Shown here: one piece after another, positions 1-9,915 of the stretch
Numbering within the stretch: position 1 is the stretch's first letter
How the letters are laid out: each line of letters starts with the position of its first letter
From: Planctomycetota bacterium
GTDB lineage: Bacteria > Planctomycetota > Planctomycetia > Pirellulales > Lacipirellulaceae
Direction: 5' to 3'
DNA length: 64,000 nt
NCBI GenBank assembly: GCA_029259945.1
Contig: JAJDEF010000028.1
Span: 1-64,000, forward strand
Position numbers and translations under genes: made by a program
The notes under the pieces: model-generated
Seen by the model: only the letters and a program-made list of their open reading frames with translations
Database searches by the model: none
What the model was told of the DNA's origin: nothing

Positions 1-70
1 CAACCGTGGCTAGCGCCAAAACGGCTAATCCTAGAATCAAGCGATGACTATGCACTAGAGGTATCGAACG

Positions 71-1702
71 ATGACTTTTCGACCGAAGATTCAACTTCTA
101 TTGGTAGCCACCCTAGTTTTCATCCTCCCTGCGCTAGGGGCCCAGGCTCAAGATCATGCCGGCGAAGAAAAGAGCCCTGCGGCTGAGGCTTCTGCCCCTG
201 AGGATGAAAATAACTGGCAAGAAGACGTTGATCGGTGGTTTGGAAATACTCTCGTGGCCCCTTTGGCCTCTTTTCTGTTTTACGATTTTGGCACAGGGCC
301 GCGTGCCAACGATGCGGGCGAGGAAATCAGCCCTGGTTGGCTCGGCACCTCGGTTCCCTTTGTAGTTGTCTGGCTAATGGTCGGAGCCACTTTTCTTACT
401 TTGCGGATGGGTTTTATTAATTTCCGAGCATTTGGTCATGCCTGTCGCGTTACCCGAGGTGATTACGATAATCCCGACGATATTGGCGAAGTCACCCACT
501 TCCAAGCACTCGCTTCAGCACTCTCGGCAACCGTGGGCCTCGGAAATATTGCTGGCGTAGCCATTGCTGTTGGTACCGGCGGGCCAGGCGCCGTTTTTTG
601 GATGATCCTTGCAGGCTTCTTCGGCATGACGAGCAAATTCGTCGAATGTACGTTGGCACAAGTCTACCGCCATGTCGCCCCTGACGGTCAAGTTTCGGGC
701 GGACCGATGCGTTACCTTAGCCAAGGCCTCAAAGAGATGGGCTTGGGGCCCGTCGGATCGCTCATGGCGTTGTTCTTTACCGTCCTCTGTATCGGAGGCT
801 CGTTCGGCGGTGGCTGTGCCTTTCAAGTCGTGCAATCACTTGGGGTATTGAAAGAGCAGGTGCCTATTCTGGAGGACCAAAGCTGGATTTACGGCGCGGT
901 GATGGTGTTTTTTGTCGGCATTGTCATCATCGGCGGCATCCGGCGCATTGCAGCAACCGCAGAGAAGCTGGTTCCCGCGATGTGCATTATCTATGTTGCC
1001 ACGGCAATTCTGATCTTGGCAATGAACGTCGATAAAATTGGTTGGGCCTTTGGCGAGATATTCCGCTCGGCCTTCGAAATGAAAAGCGCCTACGGCGGCC
1101 TGCTCGGCGTCATGGTCATCGGCATCAAACGGGCTGCGTTCTCGAACGAAGCGGGAATCGGGTCGGCGGCTATTGCGCACTCCGCAGCAAAAACCGCGTA
1201 CCCTGCGCGCGAAGGCGTCGTAGCAATGCTTGGGCCTTTTATCGATACCGTCGTGATCTGCACGATGACGGGCCTCGTCATCGTCATCACCGGCGCTTAC
1301 AACAACCCAGAATATGCCGAGCTTATTGCCAGCGATCAGGGGGCACAGCTCACGAGCAAGGCTTTCGGAAGCGTGGTCAGTTGGTTCCCCGTCGTACTTG
1401 CCATTGCATCGGTACTGTTCGCCTACTCGACGATGATTTCTTGGAGCTATTACGGCGAACGTTGTTTTACATACCTATTCGGCCAAAAATCGTCGATGAT
1501 TTTTCGGCTGATCTTTCTTGTCTTCGTCTTTTTAGGATCGGTGGTGACCGCCACGAATATCCTACTATTCAGCGACCTCATGATCCTCTCGATGGCCTTG
1601 CCAAACATTTTGGGCCTGTTACTCATGAGTGGAAAAGTGCGCAAAATACTCAATGAGTATTGGGCCGGATATAAACAGGGAAAATACCCCGTCTATAAAT
1701 AA
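71..1702 (+). CDS. Sodium:alanine/glycine symporter (AGCS family)
   Basis: Inner-membrane secondary transporter that imports alanine or glycine with Na+. The 543-aa product has about ten hydrophobic segments. It carries the family signature region around residues 155-185, with GLGNIAG followed by GGPGAVFWM, and FSNEAGIGSA near residue 357. An N-terminal signal-like stretch (residues 8-26, ending AQA) plus a charged extracytoplasmic segment of about 40 residues precedes the first transporter helix; this extension is unusual for short AGCS members. The ATG at 71 follows AGAGGT at 57-62. The gene stands alone, followed by a weak hairpin and then tRNA-Phe. Family assignment is firm; the exact amino acid is not readable from sequence. 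Confidence 0.93.
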   Translation: MTFRPKIQLLLVATLVFILPALGAQAQDHAGEEKSPAAEASAPEDENNWQEDVDRWFGNTLVAPLASFLFYDFGTGPRANDAGEEISPGWLGTSVPFVVVWLMVGATFLTLRMGFINFRAFGHACRVTRGDYDNPDDIGEVTHFQALASALSATVGLGNIAGVAIAVGTGGPGAVFWMILAGFFGMTSKFVECTLAQVYRHVAPDGQVSGGPMRYLSQGLKEMGLGPVGSLMALFFTVLCIGGSFGGGCAFQVVQSLGVLKEQVPILEDQSWIYGAVMVFFVGIVIIGGIRRIAATAEKLVPAMCIIYVATAILILAMNVDKIGWAFGEIFRSAFEMKSAYGGLLGVMVIGIKRAAFSNEAGIGSAAIAHSAAKTAYPAREGVVAMLGPFIDTVVICTMTGLVIVITGAYNNPEYAELIASDQGAQLTSKAFGSVVSWFPVVLAIASVLFAYSTMISWSYYGERCFTYLFGQKSSMIFRLIFLVFVFLGSVVTATNILLFSDLMILSMALPNILGLLLMSGKVRKILNEYWAGYKQGKYPVYK

Positions 1703-1792
1703 AGTTCTTGTGAAACTCTTCGCCGCTTTAAGCCGAAAGACAGTCTGTATCGAGCGCCCTTAGATTGACAGAAACAGCAGCCGTGCTTACGA

Positions 1793-1818
1793 TGGCGGCC
1801 TTCAAAGGGCCACTTTTT
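1793..1818 (+). terminator. Weak candidate terminator after the symporter
   Basis: A short bulged stem (TGGC with GCCA, CCT with AGG) is followed by five T at 1814-1818, about 90 nt after the symporter stop and just before tRNA-Phe. The bulge makes it only a weak intrinsic-terminator candidate. Confidence 0.3.
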
Positions 1819-1831
1819 AGAACAAAAAGCT

Positions 1832-1904
1832 GGTCAGGTAGCTCAGTTGGTAGAGCACGGCCCTGAAAAGGCCGGTGTCGGCGGTTCGAGCCCGCCCCTG
1901 ACCA
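1832..1904 (+). tRNA. tRNA-Phe (GAA)
   Basis: A complete 73-nt cloverleaf can be drawn. The acceptor stem pairs GGTCAGG with CCTGACC and the D stem GCTC with GAGC. The anticodon stem pairs CGGCC with GGCCG around loop CTGAAAA, giving anticodon GAA. The T stem pairs GGCGG with CCGCC around TTCGAGC, and the discriminator is A. CCA is not encoded (next bases CTG), so it must be added by CCA-transferase. A strong intrinsic terminator follows directly. Confidence 0.96.
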
Positions 1905-1905
1905 C

Positions 1906-1945
1906 TGCCGTAAGTCTTTATTAAGTAAGGCCTTACGGCATTTTT
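1906..1945 (+). terminator. Intrinsic terminator of tRNA-Phe
   Basis: TGCCGTAAG (1906-1914) pairs perfectly with CTTACGGCA (1932-1940) across a 17-nt loop, followed by TTTTT. It starts one base after the tRNA 3' end, so the tRNA is probably a single-gene transcript with 3' trimming. Confidence 0.8.
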
Positions 1946-2183
1946 CATGCGCTGCATGGGGCCGTGAAATTGCCTTCCTATGGTTACCTAGTGCCACCAT
2001 TTACATTAAGTTTGCTGACACTTTGCGCACAAAAAAACCGCCCTCAGCATGTCGCGCGAGAGCAGGAAGTCTCCTTCCCGCCAAGCAACCTACATTGGGC
2101 GGCTGTGAATCGTCTGAGCAACAAAAGTACGCGGCAATTGCGTCACTAGGCCTTCGACAACGTCGAAAGCATTACGGCGTTAC

Positions 2184-2504
2184 TTAGACCATGTCCTTAA
2201 GCTTCTTCAGGGGTCGTACCTTTACGACGTTGCGGGCAGGTTTTGCCTTGAACATCGTCGTCTCGCCAGTGAAGGGATTGACGCCTTCACGAGCTGGAGT
2301 CGCTGGCTTGTTCTGTACAACGATCTTGCACAGGCCTGGCAAAGTAAAGGTCTGAGGACCCTTCTTGCTCAAGGCCTTGGCGATTTCGTCATTCAGGGCG
2401 TCGAATACGGCTCCAACGTCCTTTTTGGCCAAGCCAGTGGCTTCGGAAATGTTATTGTAAATCTCAGTCTTCGTGGGCGGTTTTTGTCCTGCGGCCTTCG
2501 CCAT
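2184..2504 (-). CDS. HU-family DNA-binding protein
   Basis: Small basic histone-like protein that bends and compacts DNA. The 106-aa product has the HU/IHF fold: a helical N-terminal half (TKTEIYNNISEATGL) and a beta-arm region with the signature-like REGVNPFTGE, a variant of the GRNPxTG motif. It is longer than the usual 90 aa because of a lysine-rich 10-residue N-terminal extension and a basic tail. The start is supported by AAGGAGGG eight bases upstream of the ATG. It is a monocistronic leftward gene; a small inverted repeat (TTCGAC aac GTCGAA, 2153-2167) lies just past its 3' end but lacks a U-run. Confidence 0.92.
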   Translation of the reverse strand: MAKAAGQKPPTKTEIYNNISEATGLAKKDVGAVFDALNDEIAKALSKKGPQTFTLPGLCKIVVQNKPATPAREGVNPFTGETTMFKAKPARNVVKVRPLKKLKDMV

Positions 2505-2974
2505 GTTAGAAAACCCTCCTTAGTGATTACGAGTGGATATAGGGGTTCAAAACTCAATTACCTGGAAATCTAGCATCCAATCGATGCGACGTGCTGACTT
2601 TTAAGGCTGCTGGCAAGAAATTACAAGCCGTATTGGCAAAAAACAGGGGAAAAACAGGGTTTTTCCGGATAGAGAGCCGCTCAAGGCGGGTTTTGCGGGG
2701 TTTGGGAGGAGTGTTGAAGAAGCTAGCAGCCCCTTCAAGCCACCCAAAAGAGGTATGTATCCGGCAAACCTCGTCGGATTGATCTATTTTACCATCGGCT
2801 GTAAACTGAATAGGGCACGTGTGTTACGCCGCTTGTCTCACTATCTCGTACCAGCATGGAAGCCATCGGAGAATAATGTTCAGCCTGAGTCGCGGCCTGA
2901 ATGCGTAGATTACAGGGTGGACGCGGTCGAGGGTCGAGTTTGCTTTTCTAACGAGGCACTGACAGTAGGAGAAG
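2505..2974. other. 470-bp intergenic region, no gene seen
   Basis: This divergent spacer between the HU gene (leftward) and the large PQQ/TPR gene (rightward) must hold promoters for both. Short open frames exist, but none has a convincing ribosome site or recognisable protein composition. The A-rich direct repeat ACAGGGGAAAAACAGGG at about 2642-2658 is the only conspicuous sequence. Confidence 0.6.
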
Positions 2975-5900
2975 ATGAGCGTGGTCTGTCGGATGTCAGC
3001 TAACAAGTTCTTTCGTTGTTCTACTGCCCTCGTCGTCTTGGGATGTGCTGTCGTCTATGCCGTTTTTCCTAGCCTGGGACAAGCGCAGCGTGGCCAAAAC
3101 ATGCTCGGCGTTCAGGGGCTAGCTGAAGAGAACCTTGATGGCGTCATCCTTCCCTTCGAGCGCAATCTGTCGCGAGGGATGCAACGCGCTCGGCAACGCA
3201 TCGCTGACGGAGAGTATACCCAAGCCATTCGTTTTCTCGACGAAGTGCTGCGCGAAGAACAAGACTCGTTCTTAAAAATTGGCGAATCGGGTGAGCATGT
3301 CGGATTGAAAGCGATGGCCCACCGTACACTGCGCGATCTTCCCGGCGAAGGTCGACAAATTTACGAAACAACATTCGCGCCGGTTGCTAGAAGAAAACTA
3401 GAAGCCGCCGTCGGGGCTGGCGACATTGAAGAGATTCGAACAATTGCTGGGCAATACTATTTTACCCCTGCAGGTTATGAGGCCGCTTTTCTACTTGCCC
3501 AAGTCGAAGCAGATCGTGGGCAACATCTTGCCGCGGCCTTATTTTACCAACAGCTACTAGACACACCCGAGGCGGCCGCCCGTTTTGAACCTCAGCTTTC
3601 GGTGCTGGCCGCCACAAGCAGGCTTGCAGCCAATAATCCGTCGCTAGCCCAATCCATCGTTGAAGCATTACGTGGTAAATCGTTCCGCACGGTTCACATT
3701 GCTGGCGAAGAGCATCCAGTTCATGTTCCGGGGCGTGAACCATTAGAGTGGCTTACGGAGATCGTTGGCGAGCCAAATGTTTCAGGCATAGTTCACGAAG
3801 ACCAATGGCTGACGCATCGGGGCAACGCGGCACGCAATGGACAATCCGAGGGCGGTTTGCCTCACATGCGTTTGCATTGGCGATCCCGCCTGCTATCGCA
3901 CTCCAAGCTAGAGGAACTTTACAACGAGATTTCTGGCAACCTAACACGTCATGCTGGCGTGGTGCCGGTTGCCGGGATACCGCTTGCCGTGGGTGATTAT
4001 ATCATCACACGATCCCCTCACGGTCTGGTGGCCGTCGATTTTCGAACCGGTAAACTCGTTTGGCAAACTGAACCGCAACGCGTTTCAGCATTCGATCACT
4101 TGATTGAATCTTCTGATGCAGAACCCGATAAAGCCAATGCAACGCATTCCCAAACGTTTGCTCGTCGAATTTGGAGCGATTTTCTTTACAGTAGTATCAG
4201 CAGCGATGGGCAGCGTGTTTACGTCATTCGAGACCTTCCCGCACCAACGATCAGCGAACAAGAGATCCTCATGATGCCGTTTATTAACGGCAGACGGACT
4301 CAGGTCGCTCGAGCCGTTACGAATCGACTCTGTGCGTTTGAACTCACTACACAAGGCAAACTCGTCTGGGAGATTGATGGCGCAGCAAGCCAGGGTCCGT
4401 TTAAGGAGGTATTTTTCTTAGGGGCCCCACTCACGGTGGGCCAATCTTTGTATTGCCTTGCAGAAACAAAAGATGGCGAAATCTTCTTAGCGATTTTGGA
4501 TCGCCAAACAGGCGAGTTGCAGTGGCGGCAGCAGCTTGCCGAACTTGAAACAGCAATGCTCGGTGGTGTCCGACGAAAGTTACAAGCCGCAACTCCCTCT
4601 TACGATGCAGGGATTCTTGTCTGCCCGACGGGGGCAGGGGCCGTGATCGGAATCGATCTTGCCCGAAATGCGCTGGCCTGGGCTTACCGATACCCTACCA
4701 ACCTTGACCCGATGCGTGCATTTCGCAGACGACAGGCTTCCCCTCGCAAGGCTGAGGAAAAGTGGATTGATAGTGCGGTCACTATTGTTGACGGAAGAGT
4801 ACTTTTAACACCTCCCGAGTCTAATTTTTTGCATTGCCTTGACTTGGTCACGGGGAATTTATTGTGGAAAAAGCCACGCGAGCAAAGGTTGTACATTGCC
4901 GGGGTCCAGCAAAACCGTGTGATATTGGTTAGCAACGAAGGGGTCTCAGCTCTCCGTCTAGACACGGGCAATTGGGCATGGCAGACAGCAGCAATCTCTT
5001 TGCCTCAGGGAAGTGTCCCGACGGGGCGTGGGTTTATTAGCAAAGGGAAGTACTATCTACCACTTTCGTCGGCAGAGGTGATTGCCATTGATCTAGAGAT
5101 AGGCGCTATTGTCGACCGAACAACAGCGCGCGATGGACAATTATTAGGCAATCTAATTTGCCATCGCGGAGCCGTGATTTCCCAAAACGGTCAATATCTT
5201 GTTCGCTACGATCAAATAGACATTCTACGCCGCGAATCTGAAGAACGACTAGAACTCGCTGCCGACGATTTTGAAGCTTTGCGAACACTAGGCGAAATTG
5301 CTTTCAACGAAGGCCACCTATCCCGTGCGGTCGACCTGCTAGAAAGAGCGCATCATGTTTCCCCCGAGGATTTACGGACGCGCGAAGTGCTTGGTGAGGC
5401 ACTCGTTGTCGCGCTCGATGAGAATTTCGCCAGTTATCGCGATCGTTTGCCACTACTGGAATCGTTGCAAGGATCGACAGATAGCGGGTTACTTACCGTG
5501 TTGCGCCTCGAATCACGAGGACTCTTAGAACTTGACGATTCCGTTCGTGCATTCAAGGTTTGTCTCCGCATCTATGGGGCGACTGCGAATTTGAGGGACG
5601 ACCAAGTGATGCAAATAGGTCACGATTATTTCGTCGAAGTCTCACGTTGGGCGCGCTCCCAGGTTGCCGCCATTTGGAAAAAAGCAGATGACGGTCAGAG
5701 AGAAGAGATCACTACGCTTGTTGCAAAATTAGCCAATCCACTCACCCAGGATACTGACTACGTCCAGTTGCAGCGATTTTACGAATACTTTGGTAGCCTA
5801 GAACTGTTGAGCCCAGAGGGAATGCGATTGGCCAGGTCGTTCTCAAAAAGCGGGAGCATCCTAGAAGCCCAACAGCTTTTCTTGTACTTAGCCGACTCAG

Positions 5901-7609
5901 CTAGTAGCGAAAGAACTCGCGGCGAAGCGGTCGCCCGCTGCTCGCTCGATTTGCACCACCTACAGCTCGATCAGCTTGCACGTTCGTTCGACGAGCAGTT
6001 GCAAACGGTATTTACAGACGTCGTATGCCTCGACAATCAGACCGGTAGTCAGCTCTACGAAAAGTTCGATCGCGAAGGTTCGGTTAGCAAGATCACGTGG
6101 CCTTATGGCAAGGTGCAGGTGTCCGAGATTTCACCGCAGAAGACGGGAATCGCTCGCTTGACGAATGTGTCGAGTGCCAACGTGCGTCTTGAACGTTCCG
6201 ATGAAGTGTTGAGTTATTGCAATGTGCTCTATTCGACACGCACTAATCAGCTGGTGGCCCGCGATCGCTATGGGAGAGAATTCTTCCGCACGACTCTGGA
6301 TAGCAAGCATGGCCTGCGATTGCACGACCCTAGTCAGGTTTACGGCGTCACACGAGGCAATTTGCTTGTCGTCTCTCTGGGCGAAGAAATCATTGCCTTC
6401 GACACTTTGGGGGTAGAAAACGCGGGCTTATCCAAACCACTTTGGCGCCACCGTGTGGTTGGTAACTTTGACGATCAGAATTGGCAAAGGGGGAGACAAG
6501 TGACGGCCAATGGATGGCCTGGCTCCAAGCGAAGAGTTCGAGCACTACGCAATGGGAAATGGATTGGCATCCTCGGCCCATTAACGCACGATAGCTGTGT
6601 CTACCAGACGCAATCGCGGTTGGTATGTGTCGATTCGACAACAGGGGAAGAACGGTGGAGCCGAAGTAATGTGCCGGCGGGATGCGATCTTTTCGGCGAC
6701 GAGCAGTATGTCATTGCGGTGCCGCCAGAAAGTAAAAAAGCTTTGCTTTTTTGCACGATCGATGGACGCAGCTTGGGCGAGACCGTTTCGCCAGAATGGA
6801 AGGAACAACTGGCAACAAGAGGCCGACAAGTTATCCGTTGGCGTAAGCTCTCAGATGGCCGCCGAGAGCTTTCGGCGTTTGATATCGTGACTGGCGAAAC
6901 GGTGTGGAAAAATGATTTCGAAAACACCGCCCGTGTCGACATTGCAGCGGGGCGATTCATCGCGATTGCCGAGGCTTCAGGACATTGCACCATTGTCGAT
7001 GCAAATGATGGCCGTGCGATCGTAAGTCAATCAACGACCCCTGTGCCCAAAATCATTGGAGTCCATCTACTGGCGGGTATCGATCACTTTGTTCTCGCTA
7101 TCAATAAACAATCAGTACGTAATACCACACAACACGTTGCGGGACTCAATCGTACGGATTACGTCGTCATGGACGGCTTGATTTATGTTTTTGATCGAGA
7201 AACGGGAAACCCGATGTGGGCTGGGCCTGCAGAAGTGAAAAAGCAGGCACTCATGCTTTCTCAGCCCGTCGATACACCCATCATCGCCTTTGTAGGCAAC
7301 ACGATCCGGCGTGACATCCGTGGTGGACGACAGGGCATCCAGATGTTGATTTTAGAAAAAGCGTCTGGGCGTCAGCTCTATCGCAACGAGGAACTTCCCG
7401 GTTCAAACGGTAATCATTGTGTTGTTCAAGTCTCCACGGCCGATAGTCATGAAGTACGTGTTGAAATGGCTCGGCAGTCAGTCGTCCTGCAATTTTCCGA
7501 TCTTCCCCGTCCACCCGAGCCTCCTGGAATGTCCGAGACAAGCCAAGGTTCTCAAAAAGGGCGAAAAGGCCTGCTGGAAATTGGCAAAAAAATCTTCGGG
7601 GGTGGCTGA
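2975..7609 (+). CDS. Exported giant protein: two PQQ-like beta-propellers plus TPR
   Basis: A 1544-aa protein with an N-terminal signal or anchor (about residues 15-37, ending GQAQ). A helical repeat region (about 45-240) is followed by a first PQQ-like propeller (about 275-740). The latter opens with the typical WLTHRGNAARNGQ segment and contains repeated blades of the form GxLxWxxxL. A TPR block (about 765-850, GEIAFNEGHLSRAVDLLERA) comes next, and a second propeller region occupies about 1050-1540. Such proteins in planctomycetes act as extracytoplasmic scaffolds; no quinoprotein dehydrogenase active site was recognised, so enzymatic PQQ use is unlikely. The start has AGGAGA five bases upstream; an ATG at 2996 is an alternative. 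It is the first gene of the long rightward envelope array. Confidence 0.85.
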   Translation: MSVVCRMSANKFFRCSTALVVLGCAVVYAVFPSLGQAQRGQNMLGVQGLAEENLDGVILPFERNLSRGMQRARQRIADGEYTQAIRFLDEVLREEQDSFLKIGESGEHVGLKAMAHRTLRDLPGEGRQIYETTFAPVARRKLEAAVGAGDIEEIRTIAGQYYFTPAGYEAAFLLAQVEADRGQHLAAALFYQQLLDTPEAAARFEPQLSVLAATSRLAANNPSLAQSIVEALRGKSFRTVHIAGEEHPVHVPGREPLEWLTEIVGEPNVSGIVHEDQWLTHRGNAARNGQSEGGLPHMRLHWRSRLLSHSKLEELYNEISGNLTRHAGVVPVAGIPLAVGDYIITRSPHGLVAVDFRTGKLVWQTEPQRVSAFDHLIESSDAEPDKANATHSQTFARRIWSDFLYSSISSDGQRVYVIRDLPAPTISEQEILMMPFINGRRTQVARAVTNRLCAFELTTQGKLVWEIDGAASQGPFKEVFFLGAPLTVGQSLYCLAETKDGEIFLAILDRQTGELQWRQQLAELETAMLGGVRRKLQAATPSYDAGILVCPTGAGAVIGIDLARNALAWAYRYPTNLDPMRAFRRRQASPRKAEEKWIDSAVTIVDGRVLLTPPESNFLHCLDLVTGNLLWKKPREQRLYIAGVQQNRVILVSNEGVSALRLDTGNWAWQTAAISLPQGSVPTGRGFISKGKYYLPLSSAEVIAIDLEIGAIVDRTTARDGQLLGNLICHRGAVISQNGQYLVRYDQIDILRRESEERLELAADDFEALRTLGEIAFNEGHLSRAVDLLERAHHVSPEDLRTREVLGEALVVALDENFASYRDRLPLLESLQGSTDSGLLTVLRLESRGLLELDDSVRAFKVCLRIYGATANLRDDQVMQIGHDYFVEVSRWARSQVAAIWKKADDGQREEITTLVAKLANPLTQDTDYVQLQRFYEYFGSLELLSPEGMRLARSFSKSGSILEAQQLFLYLADSASSERTRGEAVARCSLDLHHLQLDQLARSFDEQLQTVFTDVVCLDNQTGSQLYEKFDREGSVSKITWPYGKVQVSEISPQKTGIARLTNVSSANVRLERSDEVLSYCNVLYSTRTNQLVARDRYGREFFRTTLDSKHGLRLHDPSQVYGVTRGNLLVVSLGEEIIAFDTLGVENAGLSKPLWRHRVVGNFDDQNWQRGRQVTANGWPGSKRRVRALRNGKWIGILGPLTHDSCVYQTQSRLVCVDSTTGEERWSRSNVPAGCDLFGDEQYVIAVPPESKKALLFCTIDGRSLGETVSPEWKEQLATRGRQVIRWRKLSDGRRELSAFDIVTGETVWKNDFENTARVDIAAGRFIAIAEASGHCTIVDANDGRAIVSQSTTPVPKIIGVHLLAGIDHFVLAINKQSVRNTTQHVAGLNRTDYVVMDGLIYVFDRETGNPMWAGPAEVKKQALMLSQPVDTPIIAFVGNTIRRDIRGGRQGIQMLILEKASGRQLYRNEELPGSNGNHCVVQVSTADSHEVRVEMARQSVVLQFSDLPRPPEPPGMSETSQGSQKGRKGLLEIGKKIFGGG

Positions 7610-7726
7610 TGAATCCTTTCGCTAAACGCCCGTGTCCTACCAGTTGAAGTTTCCTTCCCGTCAGTAACGAGATATAAATTAAGCAATCGTCGTAACTCCT
7701 GCCACATGTCTTCCTGAATTCTGCCT

Positions 7727-8806
7727 GTGCAAAAATCATCGACTCACAAAATTTGCGACCACCTCCGTTCGCTCGATCGGTTGCTGTCGATTGCCTTAGC
7801 CGTAGCTCTGGTTAGCGCTTGGGGTGGGACGGCTTTTGCAAAGATCGATGCACAGACCGAAGAAACGGTCTCGCAGGGGCTAGAATGGTTGGCTTATCAA
7901 CAGCACAAAGCGGGCCACTGGACGGCACAAGGCCGTTACCCGACGGCTATGACCTCGCTAGCCGGAATGGCGCTTCTTTGCGAGGGCTCAACAACCACCC
8001 AAGGTCGCTACGCCGAGAACATCCGTCGCGCGGTCGACTTTCTAACTCGCCGCAGCCGAAACAACGGCTTGATCGGCGATCAGGACGACGAACGCTATAC
8101 CTACGGCCATGGATTTGCGATGCTTTTTCTATCACAAGTCTTGGGGGAAGAAGAAGACTATGACCGCCGGCAGGACCTGAACCGAGTGCTCAGCAAAGCC
8201 GTTGAATTTACGGGCCGCGCACAAACTCGGGCGGGTGGCTGGGGTTATGTGAGTGCGAAGGACGGCAATGGGTTCGACGAAGGTTCGACCACCATCACCC
8301 AAGTTCAAGGGTTGCGCGGATGTCGTAATGCAGGCATCCCGGTGCCGAAAGAAATCATCGACAAGGCGGTCGACTACATCCACAAGTGCACGCATGCCGA
8401 TGGCGGGGTGCAATACAGTTCCAAAGGAGGAGGTAGTCGGCCCGCGATTACTGCTGCCGCGATTGCGTGTCTCTACAACGCGGGAGAATACGATGACGAT
8501 TACGTCCCCAAGATGTTGAAGTATTGCAAGCAACAACTAAAGCCCTCGAGTCGTGATAATTTCGGCCACTGGCATTATGCCCATTTCTATTACGCTCAGG
8601 TAAAATATCGAGAAGGCGGAACTGAATGGGAAGATTACTCGCGTCAAATTAGCCGTCGACTCATCAGCGAAGTCGAACGAATGCAAATCGGCGACACCAC
8701 CCTTGCCGTGTGGAAACAAGGCTATGTAGGGCCTGTCTACACCACCGCGTTAAATCTTGTGATCATGCAACTCGATCGGGCATATTTGCCCATCTATCAG
8801 CGTTAA
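7727..8806 (+). CDS. Exported prenyltransferase/squalene-cyclase fold repeat protein
   Basis: A 359-aa exported protein (signal segment about residues 20-38, AWGGTAFA). It is built of alpha-alpha barrel repeats of the terpenoid cyclase/prenyltransferase superfamily, recognisable from glycine- and tryptophan-bearing units such as KAGHWTAQGRYPTAMTSLAG, RAGGWGYVS and HADGGVQYSS. The cyclase DxDD acid motif and the protein-prenyltransferase zinc site are not apparent, so a binding or structural role is more likely than catalysis. The start used is GTG at 7727. Genes of this type commonly sit just before MoxR in planctomycetes, as here, 56 nt upstream. Confidence 0.82.
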   Translation: MQKSSTHKICDHLRSLDRLLSIALAVALVSAWGGTAFAKIDAQTEETVSQGLEWLAYQQHKAGHWTAQGRYPTAMTSLAGMALLCEGSTTTQGRYAENIRRAVDFLTRRSRNNGLIGDQDDERYTYGHGFAMLFLSQVLGEEEDYDRRQDLNRVLSKAVEFTGRAQTRAGGWGYVSAKDGNGFDEGSTTITQVQGLRGCRNAGIPVPKEIIDKAVDYIHKCTHADGGVQYSSKGGGSRPAITAAAIACLYNAGEYDDDYVPKMLKYCKQQLKPSSRDNFGHWHYAHFYYAQVKYREGGTEWEDYSRQISRRLISEVERMQIGDTTLAVWKQGYVGPVYTTALNLVIMQLDRAYLPIYQR

Positions 8807-8862
8807 TATCAAATACTAAAATGGCATCTTTGCCAAACCATTAACTCAAGGCACCAATAGAG

Positions 8863-9915
8863 ATGAGTCACTCTGAGGCTACCACCGACGCCGAAACCAT
8901 TGCTCGACTGGCGACCACCGTCAATGGCATTCGCGAACAATTACGCCAAGTCATTGTCGGGCAAGATGATGTCATCGATCAACTTTTGATCAGCCTGTTT
9001 AGCCGAGGGCACTGTATGCTCGAAGGGGTTCCCGGCTTAGCAAAAACGCTGTTGATTAGCACCTTGGCACAAACGTTGAATCTCTCCTTCAGTCGAATTC
9101 AGTTTACGCCCGACTTAATGCCAGCGGACATTACCGGCACCGACATCATCGAAGAGAATCGTTCCACGGGGCAACGTGAAATCCGGTTCCTCGAAGGCCC
9201 TTTGTTTTCGCATATTATTCTTGCGGACGAAATCAACCGCACCCCACCCAAGACGCAAGCCGCGCTGCTCGAAGCGATGCAAGAACGTCAAGTAACCGTA
9301 GGCCGCGTACGACATCAACTTTCTGATCCTTTTTTCGTATTGGCCACGCAAAATCCGATCGAGCAAGAAGGGACTTACCCGTTGCCCGAAGCGCAGCAAG
9401 ATCGATTCATGTTCAAAGTGCTGGTGACCTACCCAAGCTTTGGCGAAGAATTTGAAATCGCTCGCCGAACCACCTCAAGCAGCACCAACACCGTGGTGCC
9501 GACGGTTGATCCTGAAGAAATTCTTAAACTACAAGAGCTAGTCCGCGCGGTTCCCGTCAGCGACCACGTGATTCGTTACACCCTCTCACTAGTACGGCAA
9601 ACTCGAGTCGGCGAGGGCGGGGTGCCCGAATTTGTCGCAGATCAACTCGCCTGGGGAGCAGGCCCCCGCGCCGTCCAGTTTTTAATCGTAGGTGGCAAAG
9701 CAAGAGCTTTGATGCAGGGGCGCACCCACGTAACGATCGAAGACATTCAAGCCCTGGCCAAGCCTGTGCTAAGGCATCGAATTGTGGTCAACTTTGCTGC
9801 GGAGAGCGACGGCATTAATTCCGACAGCATTATCGATTCGCTCATTCAGACCACGCCAACACAGGAGGATGAGTTGGCAAATGACGCCCGATTCCAAGCG
9901 ATTTTTGCATCCTGA
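8863..9915 (+). CDS. MoxR-family AAA+ ATPase
   Basis: AAA+ chaperone-like ATPase of the MoxR family that remodels or activates partner proteins, usually with VWA-domain proteins encoded next door. The 350-aa product has Walker A GVPGLAKT (residues 55-62), Walker B ILADE (119-123), sensor-1 region FVLATQNP and the family motif [13 protein letters not shown]. The next gene (DUF58) starts inside this one, overlapping by 35 nt, which implies translational coupling. The neighbourhood (DUF58, then two MIDAS-containing VWA proteins) is the classical MoxR-Bat arrangement. Confidence 0.95.
   Translation: MSHSEATTDAETIARLATTVNGIREQLRQVIVGQDDVIDQLLISLFSRGHCMLEGVPGLAKTLLISTLAQTLNLSFSRIQFTPDLMPADITGTDIIEENRSTGQREIRFLEGPLFSHIILADEINRTPPKTQAALLEAMQERQVTVGRVRHQLSDPFFVLATQNPIEQEGTYPLPEAQQDRFMFKVLVTYPSFGEEFEIARRTTSSSTNTVVPTVDPEEILKLQELVRAVPVSDHVIRYTLSLVRQTRVGEGGVPEFVADQLAWGAGPRAVQFLIVGGKARALMQGRTHVTIEDIQALAKPVLRHRIVVNFAAESDGINSDSIIDSLIQTTPTQEDELANDARFQAIFAS

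Noticed and set aside
7281-7739. Leftward frame of about 152 codons across the end of the PQQ gene
   Set aside because: It is antisense to well-coded propeller sequence and has no RBS or domain signal.
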